DNA of 38,669 nucleotides from Deltaproteobacteria bacterium (GTDB lineage Bacteria; Desulfobacterota; Binatia; DP-6), in NCBI GenBank assembly GCA_005879585.1, contig VBKG01000305.1:1-38669 (forward strand), written 5' to 3'. This document shows positions 25,660-35,077 of this stretch, piece after piece. The notes under the pieces were generated by a model, which was not told where the DNA came from, did no database searches, and was given only the letters and a program-made list of their open reading frames with translations. Within the stretch, counting starts at the first letter, position 1; the number at the start of each line of letters is the position of its first letter. The position numbers and the translations under genes are program-made.

Positions 25660-27144
25660 ATGCCCGACGACCACGAGCAGACCGTGGTCAGGCGGAAGAA
25701 GCTGCAAGCGCTGCGGGCGCGGGGAGTGAACCCGTACCCGAACGACTTCCGTCCCGACCACAGCGCGGGCGAGATCCACGCCCGGTGTGACGGACTCGGG
25801 GAAGCGGAGCTGGCCGCCGCCGCGCCGGCGCGGGTGGCCGGGCGCATCGTCGGGCTCCGTGACTTTGGCAAGGCGGGGTTCGTGCACTTCCAGGACCGAA
25901 CAGGGCGCCTCCAGGTGCACGCGCGGCGGGACCGCCTGAGCGAGGCCGACTTCGACCTCTACCGGACGCTCGACGTCGGCGACGTCGCGGGGTTCGGAGG
26001 GCAGCCGTTCCGCACCCGGACCGGCGAGCTCACGATCGAGGCGAACTCCGTCCGGCTGCTCGCCAAGGCGCTCCGGCCGCTGCCCGAGAAGTGGCACGGC
26101 CTCCACGACGTCGAGACGCGCTACCGCCAGCGATACGTCGACCTCGTCGTCAACCCCGACGTCCGTCGCATCTTCCGGATGCGTGCGGCGGTCATCACCG
26201 GCCTCCGCCGGTTCCTCACCGCCCGCGACTACGTCGAGGTCGAGACGCCGATGATGCAGCCGATCCCCGGCGGCGCCGCTGCGCGGCCGTTCGTCACGCA
26301 TCACAATGCCCTCGACGTCGACCTCTACCTGCGGATCGCCCCCGAGCTCTATCTGAAGCGGCTCGTCGTCGGGGGCCTCGAGCGGGTCTTCGAGCTGTCG
26401 CGCGTGTTCCGCAACGAGGGGCTCTCGACCCGCCACAACCCCGAGTTCACCATGCTCGAGTTCTACCAGGCCTATGCGACCGACGAGGACCTGATGGTCC
26501 TCACCGAAGAGATGCTTTCGTCGCTTGCGCGCGACGTGACCGGGCAGACGGCCGTCGAGTACGGCGGCCACACGATCGAGCTGGCACCGCCCTGGCCGCG
26601 ACGTCCGATGATCGAGCTCGTGGCGGAAAAAGCGGACGTCCCTGCCGACCGGCTGCTCGACCGCGACGCGGTCGCGGCGGTGGCGTCCCGCCGCGGGATT
26701 GCCGTCGGTCCGGACGCCTCGGCGGGGCACCTCCTCGGGGCGCTCTTCGAAGCGCTCGTCGAGCCGACGCTCGTCCAGCCCACTTTCGTCACCCGCTTCC
26801 CGGTGGAACTCTCGCCGCTCGCCCGTCGCAACGACGGCGACCCCCGATTCGTCGACCGCTTCGAGCTGATCGTCGCCGGCCACGAGATCGCGAACGCGTT
26901 CTCCGAGCTGAACGATCCCGACGACCAGCGCGGGCGCTTCGAGGAGCAGCGGCGGGCGCGGGCGGCCGGCGACCTCGAGGCGCAGCCGATGGACGAGGAC
27001 TACCTGCGTGCGCTCGAGTACGGTCTCCCGCCGACGGCCGGCGAAGGCATCGGCGTCGACCGCCTGGTCATGCTCCTCACCGGTGCGACGTCGATTCGCG
27101 AGGTGATCCTCTTCCCGCAGCTCCGGCCGGAGTCGCCCGCGTGA
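25660..27144 (+). CDS. lysS: Lysyl-tRNA synthetase (class II)
   Basis: Charges tRNA-Lys, 494 residues, usual for bacterial LysRS. An OB-fold anticodon-binding domain (about 50-150) precedes the class II core: motif 1 near YVEVETPMM, motif 2 in RVFRNEGLSTRHNPEFTMLE, and motif 3 in GIGVDRLVMLL near the C-terminus. The stop overlaps the lolC GTG by four bases (GTGA). Placement of lysS just before lolC is common in deltaproteobacterial-grade genomes, as far as I recall. Confidence 0.97.
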   Translation: MPDDHEQTVVRRKKLQALRARGVNPYPNDFRPDHSAGEIHARCDGLGEAELAAAAPARVAGRIVGLRDFGKAGFVHFQDRTGRLQVHARRDRLSEADFDLYRTLDVGDVAGFGGQPFRTRTGELTIEANSVRLLAKALRPLPEKWHGLHDVETRYRQRYVDLVVNPDVRRIFRMRAAVITGLRRFLTARDYVEVETPMMQPIPGGAAARPFVTHHNALDVDLYLRIAPELYLKRLVVGGLERVFELSRVFRNEGLSTRHNPEFTMLEFYQAYATDEDLMVLTEEMLSSLARDVTGQTAVEYGGHTIELAPPWPRRPMIELVAEKADVPADRLLDRDAVAAVASRRGIAVGPDASAGHLLGALFEALVEPTLVQPTFVTRFPVELSPLARRNDGDPRFVDRFELIVAGHEIANAFSELNDPDDQRGRFEEQRRARAAGDLEAQPMDEDYLRALEYGLPPTAGEGIGVDRLVMLLTGATSIREVILFPQLRPESPA

Positions 27145-28412
27145 CCGGGCCGTGGGAGCTCTTCGTCGGCCTGCGCTACCTGCGCGCCCGCCGCCGCGGA
27201 GCGCCCCTCTCGCTCATCTCCGCGATCTCGCTCCTCGGCGTCACGATCGGCGTCGCGACGCTCAACATCGTGCTCGCGGTCATGACCGGCTTCGAGCAGG
27301 ACCTGCGCGACAAGATCCTCGGCTTCAATCCGCACATCGTGGTGGTCAGCTACAGCGGCCCGATCGAGGGGCAGGGGCGGCTGGTCGAGCGCGTGCGGGC
27401 GGTCGACGGCGTCGTCGCGGCGGCGCCGTTCGTCTACGGCCAGGCGATGCTCACCGTCGGACGGAACGTGTCGGGCGTCGTGGTGCGCGGCATCGACCCG
27501 TCGGCCGTCGGGGCCGTGGTCGACGTCGAGCGCCACATCGAGCAAGGGAGCCTCGCGGGTCTCGCGACCCCGCACCGCGTGACGCTGCCGCCGGAGGAGG
27601 GCGGAGGGACGGTCGAGCTCTCGGGGCTCCTCGTCGGCCGCGAGCTCGGGCGGCAGCTCGGCGTCGCCCCGGGCGACGTCGTGAGCGTCGTCTCGCCGCT
27701 CGGGACGCCGGGGCCCGCCGGCATGGTCCCTCGCGTGAAACGCTTCGTCGTGGCCGGCCTCTTCGATTCCGGCCTCTACGACTACGACACGACGCTCACC
27801 TACATGGCGGTGCCCGACGCGCAGCGGTTCTTCGACCTGCACGACGGCATCACCGGCATCGAGGTGCGCGTCCGGGACATCTACGGGGCGCGCGGGGTCG
27901 CGCGGGCGATCGAGGGCGCGCTCGGCGGCTTTCCTTACCGCGCGCGCGACTGGATGGAGGTGAACCGCAATCTCTTCTCCGCGCTCAAGCTCGAGAAGGT
28001 GGTGTACGGCATCGTGCTCTGCCTGATCGTCGTCGTGGCGGCCTTCAACATCCTCGCGAGCCTCACGATGGTCGTGAAGGAGAAGCGTCGCGACATCGCG
28101 ATCCTCAAGTCGATGGGCGGCGCGAGCGGCTCGATCGCCCGGATCTTCATCCTGAACGGCGCCGTGATCGGCGTCGCGGGCACCGTGCTCGGCAACCTTC
28201 TCGGCCTCGGCGGCTGCTGGCTCCTCGCGCACTACCGTTTCGTCGAGCTGCCGAAAGACGTCTTTCTGGTGACCACGCTCCCGGTCCGCATGGACCCGAT
28301 CAACTTCCTCGTCGTCGCCACCGTCTCGGTCGCGATCTGCGTCGTCGCGGCGCTCTCACCCGCGCGGCGCGCGGCGAGCCTGGTCCCGGTCGAAGTGATC
28401 CGCTATGAATAG
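27141..28412 (+). CDS. lolC: LolC/LolE-type lipoprotein-release permease
   Basis: Inner-membrane subunit of the ABC transporter that releases lipoproteins to LolA for transfer to the outer membrane. The 423 residues show the expected layout: one N-terminal helix (about 25-48), a large periplasmic domain (about 50-285), then three helices (about 290-318, 340-367 and 385-406). The motif LSLISAISLLGVTIGVA after helix-start and the EKRRDIAILKSMGG coupling motif are typical. Only one permease gene is present, so a homodimeric LolF-like complex is possible. It is followed six bases later by lolD. Confidence 0.93.
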   Translation: MTGPWELFVGLRYLRARRRGAPLSLISAISLLGVTIGVATLNIVLAVMTGFEQDLRDKILGFNPHIVVVSYSGPIEGQGRLVERVRAVDGVVAAAPFVYGQAMLTVGRNVSGVVVRGIDPSAVGAVVDVERHIEQGSLAGLATPHRVTLPPEEGGGTVELSGLLVGRELGRQLGVAPGDVVSVVSPLGTPGPAGMVPRVKRFVVAGLFDSGLYDYDTTLTYMAVPDAQRFFDLHDGITGIEVRVRDIYGARGVARAIEGALGGFPYRARDWMEVNRNLFSALKLEKVVYGIVLCLIVVVAAFNILASLTMVVKEKRRDIAILKSMGGASGSIARIFILNGAVIGVAGTVLGNLLGLGGCWLLAHYRFVELPKDVFLVTTLPVRMDPINFLVVATVSVAICVVAALSPARRAASLVPVEVIRYE

Positions 28413-28418
28413 CGCCCG

Positions 28419-29141
28419 ATGCCTCTCGTCCAGGCGATCGAGCTGGAAAAGCGCTACGTGGACGGGCCGGCAGTGGTGTCGGTGCTCGAGGGCCTCGACC
28501 TCGACATCGAGCCCGGTGCGCGGATCGCCATCGTCGGCGAGTCCGGCGTCGGTAAGAGCACGCTGCTCCACCTCCTCGGGGCGCTCGACCGCCCGACCGC
28601 CGGCCGCATCCTCTTCGACGGCGACGACGTGTTCGCGCGCCGCGAGCCGGACCTCGCCGGCTTTCGCAATCGCGAGGTCGGGTTCGTCTTCCAGTTCCAT
28701 CATCTGCTGCCGGACTTCACTGCGCTCGAAAACGTCATGCTGCCGGCGCTGATCGCGGGCGAGGCCTTCCGCGAGGCGAGCAGCCGCGCCACCGCGCTGC
28801 TCGAGCGGGTCGGCCTGCAGGCGCGTCTCGCCCACCGCCCCGGCCAGCTCTCCGGCGGCGAGCAGCAGCGGGTCGCGGTGGCCCGCGCCCTCGTGCGCCG
28901 GCCGCGTCTCCTGCTCGCCGACGAGCCCACCGGGAACCTCGACCCGGCGACGGGCGAGGGCGTCCAGCAGCTCCTGATGGAGCTCAACCGCGAGCACGGG
29001 TCGGCGCTCGTGGTCGCGACACACAACGCGCGGCTCGCCGCGGCCATGGGGCGGACGCTCCGGCTCGCTGCGGGGCGGCTCCGCGAAGAGCGCCCATCGC
29101 CGCTCGCGCGCGTAGGCGGTGCGGCCGGAGCCGTGTCGTGA
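28419..29141 (+). CDS. lolD: LolD ATP-binding protein
   Basis: ATPase subunit that powers lipoprotein release with LolC, 240 residues, cytosolic face of the inner membrane. Walker A is GESGVGKST (about 40-48), the ABC signature [15 protein letters not shown] (about 145) and Walker [13 protein letters not shown]. The start ATG follows the lolC stop by 6 bases; the stop overlaps the bamA GTG (GTGA). The C-terminal 15 residues are a low-complexity tail. Confidence 0.95.
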   Translation: MPLVQAIELEKRYVDGPAVVSVLEGLDLDIEPGARIAIVGESGVGKSTLLHLLGALDRPTAGRILFDGDDVFARREPDLAGFRNREVGFVFQFHHLLPDFTALENVMLPALIAGEAFREASSRATALLERVGLQARLAHRPGQLSGGEQQRVAVARALVRRPRLLLADEPTGNLDPATGEGVQQLLMELNREHGSALVVATHNARLAAAMGRTLRLAAGRLREERPSPLARVGGAAGAVS

Positions 29142-31483
29142 GCCGGCCGCTCGACGCGGCGCTGGCCGTGGCGATCGGGCTCGCGGCCGCCACAGCACCG
29201 CTCTTCGCGCAGGGCGAGCCGTCGATCACCCGCGTCGCGATCGAGGGAAACGTCCGCGTCGAGGAGGACGCGATCCGGGTCCACCTGCGCACGCAGACGG
29301 GACAGCCCTTCGAGCGCGACACGCTCGATCGCGACATCCGCGCGGTCTACGCCATGGGCTTCTTCGACCAGGTCGACGCCGACGTGAGCCCCGCCGGCGA
29401 GAACCACGTCGCCGTCACGTTCCGCGTGAAGGAGCGCGCGCTGGTCCGCACCGTCAAGGTCGAGGGAACGAAGAAGCTGAAGCGCGAGGAGGTCGAGGGC
29501 GCGCTCAAGGTCCGCCCGCACACGATCCTCGATCCGGAGAAGGCGCGCCAGGGCATCGAGGCCGCCAAGAAGCTCTACGTCGACAAGGGCTACCTCGACG
29601 CCGAGATCGCGTACCGGACGGCCCCGGTCGGCGAGAACGAGGTCGACCTCTTCTATACGGTGAAGGAGGAGTCGCCGGTTCGCGTGACGGAGGTCGCCTT
29701 CGAGGGCAACCGGGCGTTCTCGGGCCGGAAGCTCCGGCGCGTCATGCAGACGCGCAAGAAGTGGCTCCTCTCGATCATCACCGGCGCGGGCATCCTCAAC
29801 AAGGACGTGCTCCGCACCGACATGGAACGGCTCACCGCCTTCTACTACGACCACGGCTACATCACGGTGAAGGTCGACGAGCCGCGCGTCGAGCGGCGCG
29901 ACGACGGTCTCCACGTCACCGTCAAGATCGAGGAGGGCGATCAGTACCGCGTGGCCGACGTGACGATCGTCGGCTCCAACGTCCCCCCGGACACGACGCG
30001 CCTGCGGCGCGACCTCGCCACGACGCCGGGCGACGTCTTCAAGGCGAGCGCGCTCCGCGAGGACGTGCAGAAGCTGACCGAGCGCCTCTCCGACGACGGC
30101 TACGCCTTCGCAACGGTCGATCCCGACACCGAGATGCACCCCGAGCAGAAGACGGTCGACATCGCCTTCCAGGTCGATCGCGGCCGCCAGGTCACGGTCG
30201 AGCGGATCGAGGTCACCGGCAACACGAAGACGCGCGACCAGGTGCTGCGTCGCGAGATGCGCCTCCAGGAGCAGGAGCTCTTCTCGGCCACCAAGCTCCG
30301 CAAGAGCCGCGAGGCGCTCCAGCGCCTCGGCTTCTTCAAGGAGGTGAACATCACCACCCGCCGGACCGGCGCCGACGACCGCATGAACGTCGTCGTCGAC
30401 GTGAAGGAGGGGCAGACGGGCGCCTTCAGCGCCGGCGCGGGGTTCAGCTCCGCCGATTCGCTGCTCTTCAACCTCCGCATCCAGGAGAACAACCTCTTCG
30501 GGCGCGGCCAGCGCCTCGTGCTGAACGGCGACGTCGGCTCGCTCCGCCGCAACATCATCCTCTCGTTCACCGAGCCGTACTTCCGCGAGACGCCGCTCAC
30601 CGTCGGCGCCAGCGCCTTCAGCTGGCGGCTCCAGTTCGACGAGTTCGCACGCGGCGGCACGGGCATCGGCACCCAGCTGACGTACCCGGTCACGGCATGG
30701 GGCTACACCTCGCTCTGGGGCCTGCCGCTCGAGGAGGTGCGCGTCGGCGCCGACTACCGGCTCGAGCAGGCCGACATCAACAACCTCGGGTTCGGCGCGA
30801 CGCGCTCGATCCGCGCCGAGGAGGGGACGAGCCTGATCAGCAGCGTCACGCCCCACGTGTCGCGCAACACCCTGAACCACGCCTTCGACCCGACCGCCGG
30901 CTCCTTCCAGGAGGTCTCCCTCGAGGCCGCGGGACTCGGCGGGGAGCGGTTCACGAAGATCGAGGGACGCCAGCGCTGGTACTACACGTTCCTCCGCTCG
31001 AAGTCCCTCGGCGACTTCACGTACTCGCTGGGCAGCACGGTGGGCTACGGGTTCGGTAGCGGCGGCCTCACCGGCACCGACCTGCCGCTCTTCGAGCGCT
31101 ACTTCCCCGGCGGGATCAGCTCCATCCGCGGCTACAAGAGCCGTACGCTGGGTCCGCGCGAGGAGCGCAAGGACTTCTTCGGGAACGTGATCTCGACCAC
31201 TCCGATCGGCGGCAGCGAGGAGGTCGTGCTGAACAACGAGATGATCTTCCCGCTCGTGCAGGGCATCGGTCTCAAGGGCGTGTTCTTCGTCGACGCCGGC
31301 AACGCCTACGGCGCGGACGAGGGCATCTCGCTCAGCAACACCCGCTTCTCGGCGGGCGCTGGCGTCCGCTGGCTGTCGCCCGTCGGCCCGCTCCGCATCG
31401 AGCTCGGGAAGCCGTTCAATACCAAGCCCCACGACCAGAAGAGCCTCGTGCTCTTCTCGTTCGGGGGGCCGTTTCAATACTAG
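29138..31483 (+). CDS. bamA: Outer-membrane protein assembly factor BamA
   Basis: Core of the BAM complex that inserts beta-barrel proteins into the outer membrane. The 781 residues include a signal peptide (about 1-25, ending FAQG), five POTRA domains (about 27-425) and a 16-strand barrel (about 430-781). The barrel holds the conserved loop-6 motif as [14 protein letters not shown] and ends in an aromatic residue pattern (SFGGPFQY). The GTG start overlaps lolD. It is followed after 9 bases by the skp/ompH gene. Confidence 0.96.
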   Translation: MSRPLDAALAVAIGLAAATAPLFAQGEPSITRVAIEGNVRVEEDAIRVHLRTQTGQPFERDTLDRDIRAVYAMGFFDQVDADVSPAGENHVAVTFRVKERALVRTVKVEGTKKLKREEVEGALKVRPHTILDPEKARQGIEAAKKLYVDKGYLDAEIAYRTAPVGENEVDLFYTVKEESPVRVTEVAFEGNRAFSGRKLRRVMQTRKKWLLSIITGAGILNKDVLRTDMERLTAFYYDHGYITVKVDEPRVERRDDGLHVTVKIEEGDQYRVADVTIVGSNVPPDTTRLRRDLATTPGDVFKASALREDVQKLTERLSDDGYAFATVDPDTEMHPEQKTVDIAFQVDRGRQVTVERIEVTGNTKTRDQVLRREMRLQEQELFSATKLRKSREALQRLGFFKEVNITTRRTGADDRMNVVVDVKEGQTGAFSAGAGFSSADSLLFNLRIQENNLFGRGQRLVLNGDVGSLRRNIILSFTEPYFRETPLTVGASAFSWRLQFDEFARGGTGIGTQLTYPVTAWGYTSLWGLPLEEVRVGADYRLEQADINNLGFGATRSIRAEEGTSLISSVTPHVSRNTLNHAFDPTAGSFQEVSLEAAGLGGERFTKIEGRQRWYYTFLRSKSLGDFTYSLGSTVGYGFGSGGLTGTDLPLFERYFPGGISSIRGYKSRTLGPREERKDFFGNVISTTPIGGSEEVVLNNEMIFPLVQGIGLKGVFFVDAGNAYGADEGISLSNTRFSAGAGVRWLSPVGPLRIELGKPFNTKPHDQKSLVLFSFGGPFQY

Positions 31484-31488
31484 GGAGG
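31483..31488 (+). promoter_or_regulatory. Shine-Dalgarno of skp
   Basis: GGGAGG, four bases before the GTG start at 31493 and sharing its first G with the bamA stop. It fixes the GTG as the start of the Skp-like gene. Confidence 0.6.
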
Positions 31489-31492
31489 TTGC

Positions 31493-32047
31493 GTGAGCCA
31501 GATGACCCGGTGGATCGGGATGACGATGCTCCTCGCCCTCGCGGCGGCCGCGCCCGTGCGCGCGGAGCTGAAGATCGGCGTGGTGGACATGCAGCGGGCC
31601 CTCAACGACTGCGACGCGGGCAAGAAGGCGCGCGATCAGGTGAAGGCGAAGTTCGAGAAGGCGCAGGACCAGCTGAAGCGGCAGCGCGAGGACCTCGATC
31701 GCCTGCGCGGGGACTATGACAAGAAGGCGGTGGTGCTGAAGGAGGAAGAGCGGCGGAACCTCGAGAAGGACCTCGAGAACCGCAGCCTCGAGTTCAAGCG
31801 CAAGTACGAGGACTTCCAGCGCGATCTCAAGCGCACGGATTCCGAGCTGACCGCGGGGATCGTCGACGAGCTCTACGGCCTCGTGCGCGACTACGGCGAG
31901 AAGCACGGCTACTCGTTCGTGCTCGAGGCGTCGAACGGCGCGCTGCTCTACAACGACAAGGCGACCGACATCACCGACGACATCATCAAGCTCTACAACA
32001 CCTCGCCGCGCCACGAGGGAGCGCGGTCCAGCAAGGTGAAGGAGTAG
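31493..32047 (+). CDS. skp: Skp/OmpH-family periplasmic chaperone
   Basis: Periplasmic chaperone that escorts unfolded outer-membrane proteins to BamA, 184 residues. The signal peptide covers about 1-24 (core MTMLLALAAAAPV, ending VRA). The mature protein begins ELKIGVVDMQRALN, the typical OmpH N-terminal strand, followed by a long charged helical hairpin (about 45-125) and the C-terminal GYSFVLEASNGALLY strand. In many diderms lpxD follows this gene; here the next frame is the fabZ-lpxA fusion. Confidence 0.92.
   Translation: MSQMTRWIGMTMLLALAAAAPVRAELKIGVVDMQRALNDCDAGKKARDQVKAKFEKAQDQLKRQREDLDRLRGDYDKKAVVLKEEERRNLEKDLENRSLEFKRKYEDFQRDLKRTDSELTAGIVDELYGLVRDYGEKHGYSFVLEASNGALLYNDKATDITDDIIKLYNTSPRHEGARSSKVKE
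32039..32044 (+). promoter_or_regulatory. Shine-Dalgarno deciding the fabZ-lpxA start
   Basis: AAGGAG inside the end of skp, 9 bases before an in-frame ATC (32054). No ATG, GTG or TTG occurs in this frame between the in-frame stop at 32045 and the GTG at 32117, while conserved FabZ residues already lie upstream of that GTG. Confidence 0.55.
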
Positions 32048-32053
32048 GGACGC

Positions 32054-33232
32054 ATCACGTCACAGACTGAGCAGCGCGGGCCGTCGCCGGCGTTTCCTTA
32101 CCCGCTGATCGACCGGGTGCTCGAGGTCGAGCCCGGGACGCGGGCCGTCGGGACGAAGCTCGTGTCGGCCAACGAGCCGTACTTCGCGGGCCATTTTCCC
32201 GGCGCGCCGGTTTTGCCCGGCGTGCTCGTCTGCGAGGCGCTCGTCCAGCTCGGCGCGCACCTGGTCGACGAGCCCGACGCGCTGCGGCTGCTTGCGGTCG
32301 AGCGCGCCCGGTTCCGGCGGCCGGTCGTGCCCGGAGACGCGTTGCGGCTCGAGGTGACGCGGCGGACCCCCGGCTCGCCGCTCCAGCTCCACGGCGTCGT
32401 GTCGGCGGGGTCCGTCGTGGTGGCCGAGGTCGACTTCGCCGCCGCGCCGTCCGCGGGGCCGACCGTCCATCCGACGGCCGTGGTCGCGCGCGGCGCCGAG
32501 CTCGAGGCGGGGGTCACGGTGGGGCCGTATGCCGTGATCGGCCCCCACGTCCGCGTCGGCGCCGGCTGCCGCATCGGGGCCCACGCCGTGGTCGACGGGC
32601 ACACCACGCTCGGCGAGGCGACGCGCATCTTCTCCTTTGCGAGCGTCGGGTCGATTCCGCAGGACCTCAAGTATGCCGGTGAAGCGAGCACCCTCGAGCT
32701 CGGCGAGGCGAACATCGTGCGCGAGTTCGTCTCGATCAACCCCGGCACGGCGGCGGGCGGCATGGCGACGCGGACCGGCAAGGGGTGCGTGTTCATGGTG
32801 AACGCGCACGTCGGCCACGACTGCCGGCTCGGCGATCATGTGATCGTTTCGCCGGGCGCGGCGCTCGGCGGACACGTCACGATCGAGGACCACGCCATCA
32901 TCGGCGGGCTCGTCGGCGTGCACCAGTTCGTGCGGATCGGCGAGTCGGCGCTGTGCGCCGCGGGGGCGATGGTGTCGATGGATGTCCCGCCGTTCTGCGT
33001 CGCGGCGGGTGATCGGGCGCGGCTGCGCGGCCTGAACGTCGTCGGCCTCCGCCGCCGCGGGTTCACGTCGGCCACGCTGGCAGCGCTGAAGCGGGCGTAC
33101 CGGATGCTCTTCCAGGCGCCCGGGACGCGCCGGGATGCCGTCGCGCACACGCGCGAGGCCGTCGGCCACGTGCCCGAGGTGGCGCACCTGCTCGACTTCG
33201 TGTTGGCGTCGCAGCGCGGGGTGTGCCGGTAG
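32054..33232 (+). CDS. lpxA: FabZ-LpxA fusion: hydroxyacyl-ACP dehydratase domain plus UDP-GlcNAc acyltransferase
   Basis: About 392 residues. Residues about 15-130 form a hot-dog FabZ domain with the catalytic pattern [20 protein letters not shown] (His and Glu both present). Residues about 133-392 are LpxA: left-handed hexapeptide repeats from VHPTAVV, the catalytic His in NAHVGHDC, and the C-terminal helical region. LpxA adds a 3-hydroxyacyl chain to the sugar nucleotide in the first step of lipid A synthesis; FabZ removes water from the same acyl-ACP pool. FabZ homology ([15 protein letters not shown]) begins before the first GTG (32117), so an ATC at 32054 behind AAGGAG is the likely start. 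The reading frame is continuous through the junction. Confidence 0.9.
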   Translation: MTSQTEQRGPSPAFPYPLIDRVLEVEPGTRAVGTKLVSANEPYFAGHFPGAPVLPGVLVCEALVQLGAHLVDEPDALRLLAVERARFRRPVVPGDALRLEVTRRTPGSPLQLHGVVSAGSVVVAEVDFAAAPSAGPTVHPTAVVARGAELEAGVTVGPYAVIGPHVRVGAGCRIGAHAVVDGHTTLGEATRIFSFASVGSIPQDLKYAGEASTLELGEANIVREFVSINPGTAAGGMATRTGKGCVFMVNAHVGHDCRLGDHVIVSPGAALGGHVTIEDHAIIGGLVGVHQFVRIGESALCAAGAMVSMDVPPFCVAAGDRARLRGLNVVGLRRRGFTSATLAALKRAYRMLFQAPGTRRDAVAHTREAVGHVPEVAHLLDFVLASQRGVCR

Positions 33233-33233
33233 C

Positions 33234-34088
33234 ATGGAGCGACGCCCGAAGGCGGAACGGCTCGCCGCCGAGCGCATCGGTCTGGTCGCGGGCAGCGGGC
33301 GCTTTCCCGTGCTGTTCGCCGAGACCGCGCGGCGCCGCGGGGTCGAGGTCGTGGCGGTGGCCCACCTGGGCGAGACGGATCCGGCGCTCGAGCGCGTCGT
33401 CAGCGCCATCACGTGGATCCATCCGGGCGAGCTCGATGCGATGATCCACGCGCTGCAGACGGCCGGCATCCGCCGGACGGTCATGGTCGGCGGCATCGCC
33501 AAGCCGCGGCTCTTCCGCGAGCTCAGGCCGGACGAGCGCGCGACGCGCCTGCTGGCGCGGCTCGACAAGCTGCGCGACGACCTGGTGCTGCGCGCACTCG
33601 CGGCGGAGTTCGAGACGGAGGGGATAGCAGTGGTGGAGTCGACGCTGTATCTACAGGAGATCGTGCCCGTGGCCGGGGTCCTCGGCACCCGTGCGCCGAG
33701 CGAGGAGGAGTGGAGCGAGATCCGCTTCGGCTTCCGTGCGGCGAAGGTGATCGGGCAGTTCGACATCGGCCAGAGCGTGGTGGTGCGGAGCGGGGCGGTG
33801 ATCGCGGTCGAGGGGATCGAGGGCACCGACGCGACGATCCGGCGTGCCGGGCAACTGGCGAACGGCGACATCGTCGTCGTGAAGGTGTGCAAGCCGACGC
33901 AGGACACGCGCTTCGACCTGCCGGCGGTGGGTCCGGAGACCGTGCGCACGCTCGCCGAGATGCGTGGCCGGGCGCTCGCCGTCGAGGCCGGACGGACGAT
34001 CACTCTCGATCGCTCCGAGATGATCGCGCTCGCCGACGCGGCGGGCATCGCGGTCGTCGCGGTCGCGCCGGCGGAGGTCCCGACATGA
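33234..34088 (+). CDS. lpxI: UDP-2,3-diacylglucosamine pyrophosphatase LpxI
   Basis: Cleaves UDP-diacylglucosamine to lipid X, the fourth step of lipid A synthesis, in organisms lacking LpxH. The 284 residues are usual. The N-terminal domain starts at IGLVAGSGRFPVLFAE; the C-terminal domain has IGQFDIGQSVVVRSGAVIAVEG and VCKPTQDTRFDLPAVG, both typical for LpxI (DUF1009). The ATG follows the fabZ-lpxA stop by one base, and the stop overlaps the next gene (ATGA). Confidence 0.94.
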   Translation: MERRPKAERLAAERIGLVAGSGRFPVLFAETARRRGVEVVAVAHLGETDPALERVVSAITWIHPGELDAMIHALQTAGIRRTVMVGGIAKPRLFRELRPDERATRLLARLDKLRDDLVLRALAAEFETEGIAVVESTLYLQEIVPVAGVLGTRAPSEEEWSEIRFGFRAAKVIGQFDIGQSVVVRSGAVIAVEGIEGTDATIRRAGQLANGDIVVVKVCKPTQDTRFDLPAVGPETVRTLAEMRGRALAVEAGRTITLDRSEMIALADAAGIAVVAVAPAEVPT

Positions 34089-35074
34089 GCACACCCGCGG
34101 AAACGATCCTGGCCGGCGGTCCGCGGCTCCGGACCGCAGTCATCGGGGTTGGATACCTCGGCCGGTTTCACGCGGAGAAGTACGCGGCGAATCCGGCGGC
34201 CGAGCTCGTCGCGGTCGCCGACGTCGACCCCGCGCGTGCCCGCGCCGTCGCGGCCGCGCTCGGCGTCGAGGCCGTCACCGATTACCGCGCGCTCGCCGGC
34301 CGGATCGACTGCGCGAGCGTCGCCGTCCCGACCCAGCTGCACCACGCCGTCGCGTGCGACCTGCTCGACGCCGGGGTCGACGTGCTGGTCGAGAAGCCGC
34401 TCACGACCACGGTGGACGAGGGCAAGGCGCTGCTCGAGCTCGCCGTCCGCCGCGGGCGCGTGCTGCAGGTCGGCCACCTCGAGCGCTTCAACCCGGCGAT
34501 CCGCGCGCTCGACGGCATCGTCCGCGAGCCGCGCTTCATCGAGTGTCACCGCCTCGCGCCGTTCACCGAGCGCGGCACCGACGTCGACGTCGTGCTGGAC
34601 CTCATGATCCACGACCTCGACGTCATCCTCAGCATGATGCCGTCGCCGCTGCGCTCGGTGGAGGCGGTCGGCGTCCCCGTCCTGACCAATTCCGTCGACA
34701 TCGCCAACGCGCGGCTGCGCTTCGCCAACGGTGGCATCGCCAACGTCACCGCGAGCCGCGTGTCCCTCAAGCGCGAGCGGAAGCTCCGCATCTTCCAGCC
34801 CGACGCGTACCTTTCGGTCGACTACGGCGAACGACGGGTGCTCATCTGCCGCCGCGAGTCGGGGCCGGACGGTCTTCCTGCGCTCAGCCTCGAGGAGCGC
34901 GAGGTGCCCGAGGCCGACGCGCTCGGCAGCGAGATCGATGCGTTCCTGAGTGCGGTCCGCGATCGCGAGACTCCACCCGTGACGGGCTGGGACGGGCTCC
35001 GCGCGCTCGAGGTGGCGCACGTGATCCTCGAGAGCCTCGAGACGGAGAGCCGCGCGGCGCAGGCGCGCTCGTAG
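34085..35074 (+). CDS. Gfo/Idh/MocA oxidoreductase, GnnA-like
   Basis: NAD(P)-dependent sugar-nucleotide dehydrogenase of 329 residues. The Rossmann motif is VIGVGYLGRFHAEKY (about 20-34), the conserved EKPLTTT lysine motif lies near 102-108, and HLERFNPAI plus DLMIHDLDVILSM follow. Located between lpxI and lpxB, it resembles GnnA, which oxidises the 3-hydroxyl of UDP-GlcNAc so that the aminotransferase GnnB can form the 3-amino sugar for amide-linked lipid A. No GnnB is in the window, so the role is inferred from position only. Confidence 0.83.
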   Translation: MSTPAETILAGGPRLRTAVIGVGYLGRFHAEKYAANPAAELVAVADVDPARARAVAAALGVEAVTDYRALAGRIDCASVAVPTQLHHAVACDLLDAGVDVLVEKPLTTTVDEGKALLELAVRRGRVLQVGHLERFNPAIRALDGIVREPRFIECHRLAPFTERGTDVDVVLDLMIHDLDVILSMMPSPLRSVEAVGVPVLTNSVDIANARLRFANGGIANVTASRVSLKRERKLRIFQPDAYLSVDYGERRVLICRRESGPDGLPALSLEEREVPEADALGSEIDAFLSAVRDRETPPVTGWDGLRALEVAHVILESLETESRAAQARS

Positions 35075-35077
35075 ACC

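Noticed and set aside
28700-32014. A 1104-codon minus-strand frame
   Set aside because: Antisense shadow of lolD, bamA and skp with biased composition.
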